From positions 62,001 to 126,000 of the forward strand of contig URVM01000008.1 of assembly GCA_900551325.1 (NCBI GenBank): 64,000 nt of DNA. The letters are read 5' to 3'. A program made the translations under genes and the position numbers. Under the pieces are notes generated by a model. It did not search any database. It worked only from the letters and a program-made list of their open reading frames with translations, and had not been told where the DNA came from. This document shows positions 36,444 to 45,928 of this stretch, piece after piece. The stretch's first letter is position 1, and each line of letters starts with the position of its first letter. This DNA comes from an uncultured Eubacteriales bacterium. GTDB taxonomy: Bacteria > Bacillota > Clostridia > Lachnospirales > Cellulosilyticaceae.

Positions 36444-38144
36444 GTGAATGACATACATAATGTACAAAAGACAGCTGTAAATCATATACTTGCAGAGTTA
36501 ATCGATGAAATAGAAGATTGGTTAGTGATCTATGATGAACATGGAAACATTGTCTATATAAATAGGCATGCAGAAAGATTATCAGGTTACTCAAGAGAAG
36601 AGATTTTAAAAGATCCTGTGAGAACATTGTGGTCCACAAATATGTACAGAACTACTCTAAAAGAAAGAGCCCTTATAGCTATTAATGAAAATAGAAAATT
36701 TGATATGATCACCTTAAATAGGCGCAAAGACAAATCTGAGTTTTATTTATCCATAACTTTATCAGGTGTTAAAGATGAAACAGGAAAAATTATTTATTAT
36801 ATTTGCATAGGTAAAGATATAACTGATGCAAAGTTATTGCATGAAAGACTACATAAAATAAAGTATACAGATGAAGTGACTAAATTACCTAATCAAGCAG
36901 CCTTTGCAGAACTTGTTTATAATCAAGTAGCAAAGGAAGAAGGGCATTTTGCTATTATTCTCTTTGATATTAGTAAGATGAGTTATATTAATAATACATA
37001 TGGACTCGCCACAGGAGATATATTGCTGAGGAAGATTGCAGATAGACTAGAAAGAGTAATTTATAAAGGTGGAACAATTGCCAAGTTAAACTCAGATGTT
37101 TTTGCAGCCATTTATGAAGAAGCTGAAGATGTAGAAGAAATCAATGAATTTATAAATATTATTTTTGAACAAATAACAGAACCGTTTATTATAAATAACC
37201 AAGAACTATATATTGAAATGTCTGTAGGGGTGAGTCTATATCCTTGTCATGCAAAAACAGCAGGACAGCTTATTAATAAAGTACAAATCGCCCTTACAAG
37301 AGCAAAAGAACAAAATGGAAAAAATAAAGTTGTTTTCTATGAAGACTATATAGAAGATGAAGTAAAGAGAAGAATACTCGAAGAAAACGATATTCATCAA
37401 GCTTATAAAAATAATGAATTTGTTGTCTATTATCAGCCTTTTATCGATTTGCAAAGAGAAACTTTAACAGGAATGGAAGCACTACTTAGACGTAAAAAAC
37501 CTAATGGTGAAATAATCATGCCAGGTAAATTTATAGATTTACTTGAGGAGTTAGAACTTATTGAACAAGTTGGGGTACAAGTTATAGAAGATGTTTGTGC
37601 TCAGCTTAGAAGCTGGATAGATGAAGGATATAGCATTGTACCGATATCTATTAACTTATCTACCTTACAGTTTAAAAATCCTAACCTTGCTGGAAATATT
37701 ATAAATATATTAGAAAAATATAATATCCACCCAAGCCTAGTTATATTGGAAATTACAGAGACTACTGTAATGAAAGATATTGAGATGGCGCAAAAAACTA
37801 TAGGTGAACTAAGAAATTATGGTTTTAAAATCGCAATTGATGATTTTGGAACAGGCTATTCTTCACTAGGTTATTTGAAAAAGTTTTTATTTGATCATTT
37901 AAAGATAGATATTTCATTTATTAAAGAGATTGTTCAAAATCCACAAGATCGTGTCATTGTAGGTGCTATTGTTTCCATTGCCAAAGCTTTAAGTTTACAA
38001 ACTATAGCTGAAGGAATAGAGACTTTAGACCAATTAGAAATTGTTCAAGAAATGGGATGCGAGATGGGACAAGGCTATTTGTGGGACGCACCTCTTAAAC
38101 CTGAGCTCATACAGGAAAAATATTTGCTTAAATTATATAAGTAG
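36444..38144 (+). CDS. PAS-GGDEF-EAL protein, probable c-di-GMP phosphodiesterase
   Basis: About 566 residues. A PAS domain (about 15-135; WLVIYDEHGNIVYINRHAER) precedes a GGDEF domain whose signature is degenerate (KLNSDVF instead of GGDEF), so cyclase activity is unlikely. The EAL domain (about 305-560) keeps MEALLRR, the metal-binding DDFGTGYSSL and KIDISFI and is likely active in hydrolysing c-di-GMP. A TTG at 36420 is in frame, but AGGAGG (36431-36436) supports GTG 36444. No membrane segment; PAS probably senses an internal signal. It follows ilvN directly. Confidence 0.87.
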   Translation: MNDIHNVQKTAVNHILAELIDEIEDWLVIYDEHGNIVYINRHAERLSGYSREEILKDPVRTLWSTNMYRTTLKERALIAINENRKFDMITLNRRKDKSEFYLSITLSGVKDETGKIIYYICIGKDITDAKLLHERLHKIKYTDEVTKLPNQAAFAELVYNQVAKEEGHFAIILFDISKMSYINNTYGLATGDILLRKIADRLERVIYKGGTIAKLNSDVFAAIYEEAEDVEEINEFINIIFEQITEPFIINNQELYIEMSVGVSLYPCHAKTAGQLINKVQIALTRAKEQNGKNKVVFYEDYIEDEVKRRILEENDIHQAYKNNEFVVYYQPFIDLQRETLTGMEALLRRKKPNGEIIMPGKFIDLLEELELIEQVGVQVIEDVCAQLRSWIDEGYSIVPISINLSTLQFKNPNLAGNIINILEKYNIHPSLVILEITETTVMKDIEMAQKTIGELRNYGFKIAIDDFGTGYSSLGYLKKFLFDHLKIDISFIKEIVQNPQDRVIVGAIVSIAKALSLQTIAEGIETLDQLEIVQEMGCEMGQGYLWDAPLKPELIQEKYLLKLYK

Positions 38145-38268
38145 TAAGAGTATGAGGAATAATTATTTTCAAAAAATGTGAGTATATGGAAAAAAATGAC
38201 CTTGTAAAGAGGAACTTAAGTATGCTAAACTAAATAAAAATAATAGAAAATAAAGGAGCTAGTATTGA

Positions 38269-39684
38269 ATGGATACAATTCAAAACATGACATTAGCTCA
38301 GTTGAGAGAACTTGCAAAAGCAAAAGGTCACACACATATTAGTAAGCTAAAAAAAGCTGAACTTATTGATCTTCTTATATCTAATGAATCGAGTCCGGTT
38401 ATCCCTTCCTTAACTCACCAATCTGAATCTGTTCAAGATAAAATAGAAATTCCATTAAGTCCTACCACAGATCAATCTATGGATACACTTCCTGATGAAG
38501 GCGAAGTCAATGATGAAAGTGAAGTCAATGATGAAAGTGAAGAAAACCTTAAATTAAGCCGTACAGACCGTATGACTGGAGCTGGTATTTTAGAGATTAT
38601 GCCAGACGGTTATGGATTTTTGCGTGCTCGTAATTTTATGAGGGGAGAAAATGATATTTACTTATCTATTTCTCAAATTCGTAGATTTAATTTAAAGACA
38701 GGTGACTGGATTGAAGGAGATATGCGTAAGCCTAAAGAAGGTGAAAAAGCAGGTGCGCTTTTATATGTACACAAAGTAAATGGAGATCGTCCTGAAAAGG
38801 CTAAATATCGTCCAAACTTTGAAACACTTACACCAGTATTTCCAAAGCAAAGACTTTCATTAGAGTATGATGAGAATGTGTTATCTACTCGTATTATAGA
38901 CATCATTGCACCTATAGGAAAAGGTCAAAGAGGTCTTATTGTAGCCCCACCTAAAGCGGGGAAAACAGTTCTTTTAAAGCATATTGCTAATGCCATTACA
39001 AACAATCATAAAGATGTTTCTTTAATCGTACTTCTTATTGATGAAAGACCAGAAGAAGTAACAGATATTAGAAGAAGTATAGAAGGGCAAGATGTACAAG
39101 TTGTAGCGTCTACCTTTGATGAGCCACCAGAACATCATAAGCAAGTTGTAGAAATGGTTCTTGAACGTGCAAAACGTATGGTAGAACAAGGCAAAGATTT
39201 AGTTATCTTGCTAGATAGTATTACCAGAATGGCCAGAGCTTATAACTTAACTATCCCACCTAGTGGGCGTACGTTATCAGGTGGACTTGACCCAGCTGCC
39301 TTACACATGCCTAAGAAATTTTTTGGAGCTGCAAGAAAAATAGAAAATGGTGGAAGTTTAACCATTTTAGGCACTGCTCTTGTTGAAACAGGAAGCAAGA
39401 TGGATGAGGTAATCTTTGAGGAATTTAAAGGAACAGGTAACATGGAACTTGTTCTAGATCGTTCCCTTTCAGAACGTAGAATTTTCCCAGCTATTGATAT
39501 TTACAAGTCTGGTACAAGACGCGATGATCTACTACTTTCAAGTGATGAGGCTAATGTGGCATATAACATCAGAAGAGAGATGACAAGAGGTGGCTCAGCT
39601 GAGGTAACAGAAGGACTTATCAGCAAAATGCTTAAATATCCAACAAATTCACTTTTTGTTGAAAAAATGAAGCAAAACCCATAG
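38269..39684 (+). CDS. rho: transcription termination factor Rho
   Basis: RNA-dependent hexameric helicase that ends transcripts, 471 residues. An N-terminal Rho_N helical domain ([20 protein letters not shown]) is joined by an acidic linker (about 45-95) to the RNA-binding cold-shock domain ([14 protein letters not shown]). The ATPase then shows P-loop [12 protein letters not shown] and RPEEVTD, and the later SGGLDP. The linker contains a 15-base tandem duplication encoding EVNDES twice (near 38506-38540). Followed at once by rpmE. Confidence 0.96.
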   Translation: MDTIQNMTLAQLRELAKAKGHTHISKLKKAELIDLLISNESSPVIPSLTHQSESVQDKIEIPLSPTTDQSMDTLPDEGEVNDESEVNDESEENLKLSRTDRMTGAGILEIMPDGYGFLRARNFMRGENDIYLSISQIRRFNLKTGDWIEGDMRKPKEGEKAGALLYVHKVNGDRPEKAKYRPNFETLTPVFPKQRLSLEYDENVLSTRIIDIIAPIGKGQRGLIVAPPKAGKTVLLKHIANAITNNHKDVSLIVLLIDERPEEVTDIRRSIEGQDVQVVASTFDEPPEHHKQVVEMVLERAKRMVEQGKDLVILLDSITRMARAYNLTIPPSGRTLSGGLDPAALHMPKKFFGAARKIENGGSLTILGTALVETGSKMDEVIFEEFKGTGNMELVLDRSLSERRIFPAIDIYKSGTRRDDLLLSSDEANVAYNIRREMTRGGSAEVTEGLISKMLKYPTNSLFVEKMKQNP

Positions 39685-39692
39685 GATTGACC

Positions 39693-39721
39693 TTGCATTT
39701 TAAAAATAGACATGATATAAT
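39693..39721 (+). promoter_or_regulatory. promoter of rpmE
   Basis: TATAAT (39716-39721) is preceded by TGA, an extended -10 element, with a weak -35 TTGCAT 17 bases upstream. Confidence 0.5.
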
Positions 39722-39792
39722 ACCAATGTTGTCATAATAGTATTGTTAACGTTTGAATTAACATAGAAAAAGCGATGGAAGAGGTGAATAGC

Positions 39793-39993
39793 ATGAATAA
39801 AGAAATCCAACCAAAATACGAAGAACTTGAAGTTGTATGTAACTGTGGTACTACAATCAAAACACGTTCAACTAAATCAGATATTCGCGTAGAAGTTTGC
39901 TCAAATTGTCATCCTTTCTACACTGGTAAACAAAGAGCTGCACAAGCTAAAGGTAGAATTGACAAGTTCAATAAGAAATACAACGTTCAATAA
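39793..39993 (+). CDS. rpmE: 50S ribosomal protein L31
   Basis: 66 residues of L31 with zinc-type cysteines: VVCNCG and [15 protein letters not shown], ending [12 protein letters not shown]. It is thus the Cys-containing (zinc-binding) form. An upstream ATG at 39775 lies in the ribosome-binding region (GAAGAGGTGA), so ATG 39793 is the start. Monocistronic with its own promoter and terminator. Confidence 0.95.
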   Translation: MNKEIQPKYEELEVVCNCGTTIKTRSTKSDIRVEVCSNCHPFYTGKQRAAQAKGRIDKFNKKYNVQ

Positions 39994-40002
39994 TCGTAAA
40001 CG

Positions 40003-40039
40003 AGAGGGGTTGAGAGGATGGTCTCAACTCTTTTTTTTT
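40003..40039 (+). terminator. terminator after rpmE
   Basis: The stem GGGTTGAGA/TCTCAACTC is followed by nine T. Confidence 0.9.
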
Positions 40040-40085
40040 ACTTTTTTTGTAAAAGTTAACTTTTTTTAAAATGAGGAGGTGCAAT

Positions 40086-41030
40086 ATGGCAAGAACAGAT
40101 ATTGGTGGTCAAGCAGTCATTGAAGGCGTTATGATGAAAGGTAGAAAAATCTACGCTGTAGCTGTTAGAAAGCCAGATGAAGAAATTGTAGTAGATGTAC
40201 AAGATACAAAGAGCATTTTGGACAAATACAAAATACTTAGATGGCCTGTTTTAAGAGGCATTGCAGTATTTGTTGAATCCCTTACACTTGGTGTAAAAAC
40301 CTTAACCTATTCAGCTGAAGTGTTTGGTGATGATGAAGAATTAGAAGAAAGTAAATTTGAAAAGTGGCTTATGGAAAAGCTGGGGGATAAGGCTGAAAAG
40401 TTCTTAATAGGTGTAACCATGTGTGTCTCTTTTGTCCTTGCAATAGGTATTTTTATGATTTTACCAATGCTTATAAGTACCTTATTTAAAAGTCTTATTG
40501 CATCATCTTTTGTACTTAACTTAGTAGAAGGTTTATTTAGAATACTTATTTTCTTAGGATATATGAAGCTAGTTACACGTTTAAAGGATATACAACGTAC
40601 TTTTCAGTATCATGGAGCGGAACATAAAACAATTAACTGTTTAGAAAAAGAGCAAGAACTTACTGTGGAAAATGTTAGAAAGTGTTCTAGACTACACAAA
40701 AGCTGTGGAACAAGTTTTCTATTTGTAGTAATGATTGTAAGTATTCTTGTCTTTAGTTTATTTACAACACAAAATATATGGTTAAGAATGATTATACGTA
40801 TAGTTATGGTACCAGTTGTAGCTGGACTTTCTTATGAATTTATTAGATGGGCAAGGAAGGCAGATAGCAATAAATTGGCAATACTTTTAAGTAAGCCAGG
40901 TATGTGGTTACAAAAATCATTTACAACACTTGAGCCAGATGATAAACAAATAGAAGTGGCAATAGCTGCAGTAAAAGGAGTTTTAGATAATGAGCATCAA
41001 GATGGACCAGCTAGAGGATGTAACTGTTAA
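40086..41030 (+). CDS. DUF1385 family membrane protein
   Basis: 314 residues of the DUF1385 family, biochemical role unknown. Family signature at the N-terminus: GGQAVIEGVMMKGRK. Hydrophobic segments at about 110-165 and 220-255 indicate several membrane spans. HGAEHKTINCLE and CSRLHKSCGTSFLF are conserved His/Cys segments. An in-frame ATG at 40071 overlaps the ribosome-binding site GAGGAGGTG, so ATG 40086 is used. It overlaps prmC by 41 bases; DUF1385-prmC-prfA is a common clostridial order. Confidence 0.88.
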   Translation: MARTDIGGQAVIEGVMMKGRKIYAVAVRKPDEEIVVDVQDTKSILDKYKILRWPVLRGIAVFVESLTLGVKTLTYSAEVFGDDEELEESKFEKWLMEKLGDKAEKFLIGVTMCVSFVLAIGIFMILPMLISTLFKSLIASSFVLNLVEGLFRILIFLGYMKLVTRLKDIQRTFQYHGAEHKTINCLEKEQELTVENVRKCSRLHKSCGTSFLFVVMIVSILVFSLFTTQNIWLRMIIRIVMVPVVAGLSYEFIRWARKADSNKLAILLSKPGMWLQKSFTTLEPDDKQIEVAIAAVKGVLDNEHQDGPARGCNC

Positions 41031-41871
41031 TCAACTTATCCTAATAGGAAGAAATCAGCTTATAGATGCTAATAGGCCTGATGCAGCAATAGATGCTAGA
41101 TTGCTTATGCTTCATGTACTAAACTATAGTACAGCTGAACTTCTTCTTCATGGAAATGATAAGGTAGAGACAGGGCTAAAAGAAACTTATTTAGAATTAA
41201 TCAAGAAACGTAGAGAGGGTATACCTCTTCAACATATTACAAATAGCCAAGAATTTATGGGACTAGAGTTTTATGTAGATGAGCATGTACTTATTCCAAG
41301 GCAAGATACGGAAACTCTTATTGAGACAGTGCTTGAATATAATAAGAGCAATAAGATAGAAAAAGCTGTTGAAATAGGTGTAGGCTCAGGTTGTATTAGC
41401 ATATCTTTAGCACATTATATAGAAGGCCTTCATATAACAGGTATAGATATTTGTGAAGAGGCTTTAAATGTAGCTAAAAGGAATGTTTTGGCACATGAAC
41501 TTATTACAAACATTACCCTCTTGAAAAGTGATGTATTTACAGATTATGATGGAGAAGAAGAAAGCTTAGACTTAATTATTTCTAATCCACCTTATATTAC
41601 ATTAGAAGAATGTAATGAGCTTATGGAAGAGGTTATAGGACATGAACCACGTAAAGCTTTAACAGATGAAGGGGATGGCCTTAAGTTTTATAGAATAATT
41701 ACACAAGAAGGTAAAAAATACTTAAAACCAGGTGGCCTCATAGCCTATGAGATAGGGTATTTACAAGGAAAAGATGTATGTGCTATTTTAGAAAAAGAAG
41801 GCTTTAAAGATATTAAGTTGATACAAGACTTAGCACACAAGGACCGAGTAGTTATAGGAACTAAAATATAA
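40990..41871 (+). CDS. prmC: release factor glutamine methyltransferase
   Basis: Methylates the glutamine of the GGQ motif of release factors, 293 residues. The N-terminal helical domain precedes a SAM-binding fold with EIGVGSGCISISLA and the catalytic NPPY at residues 199-202. It directly precedes prfA, its substrate gene, and its start lies inside the end of the DUF1385 gene. Confidence 0.94.
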   Translation: MSIKMDQLEDVTVNQLILIGRNQLIDANRPDAAIDARLLMLHVLNYSTAELLLHGNDKVETGLKETYLELIKKRREGIPLQHITNSQEFMGLEFYVDEHVLIPRQDTETLIETVLEYNKSNKIEKAVEIGVGSGCISISLAHYIEGLHITGIDICEEALNVAKRNVLAHELITNITLLKSDVFTDYDGEEESLDLIISNPPYITLEECNELMEEVIGHEPRKALTDEGDGLKFYRIITQEGKKYLKPGGLIAYEIGYLQGKDVCAILEKEGFKDIKLIQDLAHKDRVVIGTKI

Positions 41872-41890
41872 ATAATAATGAGGTGAATGA

Positions 41891-42964
41891 ATGTTTGATC
41901 AGCTGGAAGATCTAATACAAAAATTTGAAGACATTGGTGAAATGATCAGTGACCCAACAGTTATAGCAGACCAAGATAGATGGCAAAAGCTTATGAAAGA
42001 ACATAGTGATTTAAGACCTATTGTAGAAAAGTATAAAGAATACAAAGCTACATTAGAGGCGATTGATGATGCACTTATGATGCTAGACGATAAGCTTGAT
42101 GATGACTTTAGAGAGCTTGTTAAAGAAGAGCTTAACGAAAACAAAAAACGTGTTGAACCGTTAGAAAATGAAATTAAACTTTTATTATTACCAAAGGACC
42201 CTAATGATGAGAAAAACGTTATCGTAGAAATCCGTGGTGGTGCAGGTGGAGATGAAGCAGCACTTTTTGCAGCTGACCTTTACCGCATGTATAACCGTTA
42301 TGCAGAACGTGCAAAATGGAAAACAGAGCTCATGGAAGTAAACGAAAGTGGTATTGGTGGTTTTAAAGAAGTTATCTTTATGATTAAAGGCCAAGGTGTT
42401 TACTCTAAACTTAAATACGAAAGTGGTGTACACCGTGTACAACGTATACCATCTACAGAGTCAGGTGGACGTATTCATACATCAACAGTTACAGTAGCTA
42501 TTCTTCCAGAAGCAGAAGAAGTAGACGTTGAACTTAATATGAATGATGTACGTATTGATGTATTTAGAGCATCTGGTAATGGTGGTCAGTGTGTAAATAC
42601 AACAGACTCAGCTGTTCGTGCAACTCACGTACCAACAGGTTTAGTTGTATCTTGTCAAGATGAGAAATCACAGCTTAAAAATAAAGAAAAAGCACTTAAA
42701 GTATTACGTGCTAGACTTTATGATATGGAACAAGCTAAGCAACATGCTGAAATGGCAGCAGAGAAGAAAAGCCAAGTAGGTACAGGAGACCGTAGTGAAC
42801 GTATTCGTACTTACAACTTCCCACAAGGACGTGTAACAGATCACCGTGTTGGTCTTACATTACACAGATTAGATTCTATCCTTGATGGTGACTTAGAAGA
42901 GATCATTGATACGCTTACAACTGTAGACCAAACAGAAAAACTTAAGCTTGTAACAAATGAATAA
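41891..42964 (+). CDS. prfA: peptide chain release factor 1
   Basis: Reads UAA/UAG stop codons and triggers peptide release, 357 residues. GGQ at residues 231-233 in [17 protein letters not shown]. An RF1-type PxT-like region, [12 protein letters not shown], lies just downstream. The central domain contains [13 protein letters not shown]. Twenty bases after prmC, same operon; terminator follows. Confidence 0.96.
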   Translation: MFDQLEDLIQKFEDIGEMISDPTVIADQDRWQKLMKEHSDLRPIVEKYKEYKATLEAIDDALMMLDDKLDDDFRELVKEELNENKKRVEPLENEIKLLLLPKDPNDEKNVIVEIRGGAGGDEAALFAADLYRMYNRYAERAKWKTELMEVNESGIGGFKEVIFMIKGQGVYSKLKYESGVHRVQRIPSTESGGRIHTSTVTVAILPEAEEVDVELNMNDVRIDVFRASGNGGQCVNTTDSAVRATHVPTGLVVSCQDEKSQLKNKEKALKVLRARLYDMEQAKQHAEMAAEKKSQVGTGDRSERIRTYNFPQGRVTDHRVGLTLHRLDSILDGDLEEIIDTLTTVDQTEKLKLVTNE

Positions 42965-42975
42965 TATACAATGAG

Positions 42976-43018
42976 AGGCTGATATAGAGTGATTCTAAAC
43001 TTTACATCAGCCTTTTTG
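42976..43018 (+). terminator. terminator after prfA
   Basis: The stem AGGCTGAT/ATCAGCCT with a 22-base loop is followed by TTTTT. Confidence 0.85.
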
Positions 43019-43170
43019 TTGTCTGTGGGGTAATGATTTCCCTAGATAATAAAGAAGAATAGATAAGTAGTAGGAAGTATGTGGACAGGAAAGGATAATA
43101 AGATATAATAAAGGGGACATACAGAAAATTTTATAAAAATATAATAAGTAGTATACAAGGGGGAGTACAG

Positions 43171-43554
43171 ATGAATAAGAAGTATTTTATAGGGTTTATA
43201 ATTGTTTTTTTAATTGAAGCATTTATAGCAGTTTTTGTTCGTGACCAGTTTATTAGGCCTTTTGTTGGAGATGTATTAGTAATTATTTTAATGTATCTAT
43301 TTATTAAAAGTTTTATAAAAAGACCAATGCCCTTATTACCTATATATTTATGGGTATTTGCAATTCTTGTAGAAATAGGACAATACTTTAACCTAGTGGA
43401 AATATTAAGGTTACAAAATTCTAGACTTTGTAGAGTTATAATGGGAACTACATTTGATATAAAGGATATAGTTTGTTATACAGTGGGAGCCCTTATACTT
43501 GTTGGATGGCAGTTATATAGAAAAAATATGCAAAGAAAAATATGCAACCACTAA
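43171..43554 (+). CDS. DUF2809 family small membrane protein
   Basis: 127 residues with four hydrophobic segments (about 5-22, 32-48, 55-75 and 100-117). The pattern VRDQFIRPFVGDVLVIILMY, with EIGQYFNLVEILRLQ and GTTFDIKDIVCYTVG, is typical of DUF2809 membrane proteins of unknown function. GGGGGAG precedes the ATG. The last codons (Asn-His-stop) lie in the perfect palindrome shared with the convergent small gene. Confidence 0.85.
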   Translation: MNKKYFIGFIIVFLIEAFIAVFVRDQFIRPFVGDVLVIILMYLFIKSFIKRPMPLLPIYLWVFAILVEIGQYFNLVEILRLQNSRLCRVIMGTTFDIKDIVCYTVGALILVGWQLYRKNMQRKICNH

Positions 43555-43606
43555 TATATAAAGAGTAGATACCTATTAGGTATCTACTCTTTATATATTA
43601 GTGGTT
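43546..43606. terminator. perfect 29-bp palindrome, bidirectional terminator with both stop codons
   Basis: Two exactly complementary 29-base arms flank the three bases ATT. Each arm contains AACCACTAA, so the rightward DUF2809 gene and the leftward small gene both end Asn-His-stop inside the stem. Confidence 0.85.
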
Positions 43607-43738
43607 ATTATTTGAATTTTTGTTCCAGTGTTTTTTAAAGGCAGTAGTTTGGGTGCCTGGGTCATTTTGTAACCCACTTTTTTGACGACTCTTTTGAGAG
43701 CCTTGTTGAGGAATGTTTTTCTTTACAGCTTCATCCAT
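43598..43738 (-). CDS. 46-residue basic small protein, unknown
   Basis: A short gene on the minus strand: MDEAVKKNIPQQGSQKSRQK, then SGLQNDPGTQTTAFKKHWNK, then NSNNNH and stop. It has a good ribosome-binding site (CGAGGTGA) just before ATG 43738. The protein is hydrophilic, glutamine/asparagine/lysine-rich and probably disordered, reminiscent of small spore-associated peptides, but I do not recognise the family. It converges on DUF2809 and shares its palindromic terminator. Confidence 0.6.
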   Translation of the reverse strand: MDEAVKKNIPQQGSQKSRQKSGLQNDPGTQTTAFKKHWNKNSNNNH

Positions 43739-44004
43739 GTTATTCACCTCGATTTAAGTTTCCTAGTTAGTATGTTAAAGATAGATAAAAAGTATTTATA
43801 AAGTAATTAGATAGGAACAAGTAAAATAAGGAATATATTTTTAGAAATAGGGTATTATACTAAAAGAAAAGCTATGATTTATAACAATATCATAGAAATA
43901 AAAATGTTAATAAATAACAATAGATATAAAGGAACTTTAAGTAAAATAGCTACGTCTAAAATTATAGATTTAAGACTTAAACTTAAAAACGAGGAGAATT
44001 TACC

Positions 44005-44544
44005 ATGAAAATAAATAAAAAGTTAATCGCCATGATGATGACATTAGCAATTGGAGGAGCACTTGTAGGATGTACAAATAATCAAGAGCAACCACCAACA
44101 CCACCAACAGGAGTGGAGACACCAGTAGAAAATCCAGAAGAAGTACCTACAGAAGGTGAAGTATCACCTTTAGCAAATGAGGTTGCTACTATAACAGAAG
44201 GTATGGAACTACCAAGCTTAGTACCAATGCCAGAAGAAATGTTTAACGATACTTTTGGAATTGATACAAGTCTATTAAAGGATTACTATGTAGGTATGCC
44301 AATGATGAATGTACATGCAACAGAAATAGCAATCTTTGAAGTGAATAATGAAGCTGATGTAGATACAGTAATGGCTGGTATTGAAAAACGTCAAAAAGCT
44401 TTAGAAGAACAGTGGAAATCATATTTACCAGATCAATACGAACTTGTTCAAAACTATAAAACCGCAGTAAAAGGTAATAAGATTTTATTTGTTATTAGTG
44501 ACCAAGCGGATACAATTGTAGAAAATTTTAATGCAGCTAAATAA
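44005..44544 (+). CDS. DUF4358 lipoprotein
   Basis: 179 residues. Lipoprotein signal peptide with lipobox ALVGC (Cys at about 23), then a proline/glutamate-rich linker. The DUF4358 domain follows: LLKDYYVGMPMMNVHATEIA and IFEVNNEADVDTVMAGIEKR. Anchored outside the membrane; function unknown. Single gene with its own terminator. Confidence 0.82.
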   Translation: MKINKKLIAMMMTLAIGGALVGCTNNQEQPPTPPTGVETPVENPEEVPTEGEVSPLANEVATITEGMELPSLVPMPEEMFNDTFGIDTSLLKDYYVGMPMMNVHATEIAIFEVNNEADVDTVMAGIEKRQKALEEQWKSYLPDQYELVQNYKTAVKGNKILFVISDQADTIVENFNAAK

Positions 44545-44554
44545 ATTTTTAGAT

Positions 44555-44600
44555 AAAAGTTCTCTTAGAAGGGATATATCCTTTTTAAGAGAACTTTTTT
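44555..44600 (+). terminator. terminator after the DUF4358 gene
   Basis: A perfect stem AAAAGTTCTCTTA with its complement is followed by a T-run. Confidence 0.9.
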
Positions 44601-44630
44601 TGTTGACAAATTCTAAACAAAATGTAGATA

Positions 44631-44674
44631 GGTTATAGAGAAGTTATAGATAAGTTATAGATAAGTTATAGAGA
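44631..44674. repeat. four tandem 11-bp repeats
   Basis: Units of AGTTATAGATA (first unit starts GGTT; first and last end AGAGA) lie in the spacer ahead of the next lipoprotein gene, about 80 bases before its promoter. Confidence 0.75.
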
Positions 44675-44753
44675 AAATAAAAGGTATACCTATAAAAAAG
44701 ATTAATGAATTAAAGATATATAGGAAGATTGTTAAAAAATATTTAAAATCTAT

Positions 44754-44782
44754 TTGACAAAAAACTAACAATATGTTAACAT
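44754..44782 (+). promoter_or_regulatory. promoter of the FMN-binding-type lipoprotein
   Basis: TTGACA (44754-44759), a 17-base spacer and TAACAT (44777-44782). The palindromic word TGTTAACA and a second TGTTAA overlap the -10 and could bind a regulator. Confidence 0.6.
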
Positions 44783-44827
44783 AATGTTAATAAAAGTTAA
44801 TTATTTAACAGACGGGAGACACGAGAC

Positions 44828-45808
44828 ATGAGTAAGAAATTAATAAAATCTTTAAGTTTAGTTGCACTGGCGACTATGATGGCATTAACAGTAGGATGTA
44901 CTGAGAAAGCTCCAATTCAACCAGAAGAAACAAAAGTAGAAGCACCAGCAACAGAAGAAGCTAAAGAAGATGCAGTAACAGCAGCTTCAGAGCAAGTAGA
45001 ACTTATTGATTTAGATTGGGATGCTAGACCAGAACTCGGTATCGTTAAAGGGGATTACTATAGAGTTGAAGAACGTTTTAGACAAGGACATTTAGGGATA
45101 TTAGAAGTTGTAACTAATAGTGATAAAATTGCTAAAGTTAAATTCAACGAACTAGGTCGTCCAAACTACTATATTCGTCAATACCAAAATGTACCTAAAC
45201 GTTATTCAGAATATAACTTTGCTATGGGTGAAGCAAAAGGTGCAGCTTGGATTCAAAGTGTAGTAGCAGTAGAAAAGCAAATGGTAGAAGAGCAAAGATT
45301 ATCAGGAGAATTTGATGTAGTATCAGGTGCATCAAATAGTATCTTCCAATCAATGGTACCACTTGCAGAAAAAATTGAAGCAAACTTAGGCACACCTTCA
45401 AATCAAAAATACTATAGTATTGCAGAAGATTTAGGTGGTGGACTTACAGGTCTATTAGAAGTTGTAGTAGAAGATGGAAAAATCATTTCATGTCGTTATG
45501 ATGAAATCTTTGCAGCTAATCCAGATGAGATTGAAGATGCAAAACTTAAAAAACACTATAGAACATCTAAATATGAAAGTATTACATATCAAGAACCATC
45601 AAGAATCGGATTTAATGTTCAAATGGATGCTTTAAATGATAAAGTAGTAGAAACTCAAGACTTACTTGACTTAACAGATTTACCAGCTATCGAAGCAACA
45701 GGGGATTATGGTAAAACAGGTTATACAGAACGTAATACAGCTTGGGATAACTACCTTAAGTTAGCAGAAAAACTTTTAGCTGAAATGAAAGCAGACCAAG
45801 CGTTATAA
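44828..45808 (+). CDS. lipoprotein with FMN-binding-like domains
   Basis: 326 residues, lipobox LTVGC (Cys at about 24), then an acidic linker. Two repeats of the FMN_bind-like fold follow: GILEVVTNSDKIAKVKFNEL and GLLEVVVEDGKIISCRYDEI. The segment DVVSGASNS fits the flavinylation pattern D-x-x-S-G-A-[ST]-x-[ST]; ApbE-type transferases attach FMN to its last residue, here Ser. It resembles the 'major membrane immunogen, membrane-anchored lipoprotein' group. Extracytoplasmic; redox role possible but not shown. Confidence 0.75.
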   Translation: MSKKLIKSLSLVALATMMALTVGCTEKAPIQPEETKVEAPATEEAKEDAVTAASEQVELIDLDWDARPELGIVKGDYYRVEERFRQGHLGILEVVTNSDKIAKVKFNELGRPNYYIRQYQNVPKRYSEYNFAMGEAKGAAWIQSVVAVEKQMVEEQRLSGEFDVVSGASNSIFQSMVPLAEKIEANLGTPSNQKYYSIAEDLGGGLTGLLEVVVEDGKIISCRYDEIFAANPDEIEDAKLKKHYRTSKYESITYQEPSRIGFNVQMDALNDKVVETQDLLDLTDLPAIEATGDYGKTGYTERNTAWDNYLKLAEKLLAEMKADQAL

Positions 45809-45822
45809 GAATAATATATATA

Positions 45823-45870
45823 AATAAGAGGTAGTAACTACACTTTATGTAGTTACTACCTCTTATTTTC
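45823..45870 (+). terminator. terminator after the FMN-binding lipoprotein
   Basis: Perfect 20-bp stem (AATAAGAGGTAGTAACTACA) around CTTTA, with T-rich tail. Confidence 0.92.
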
Positions 45871-45928
45871 TAGGTTAAGTTCTAAATGTACCCCCTTTCT
45901 CCATAAAATAAAAGAGGAGGTGGACAAG

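Noticed and set aside
39687..39721. TTGACC at 39687 as the -35 of rpmE
   Set aside because: Spacing of 23 bases to TATAAT is too long; an extended -10 promoter is more likely.
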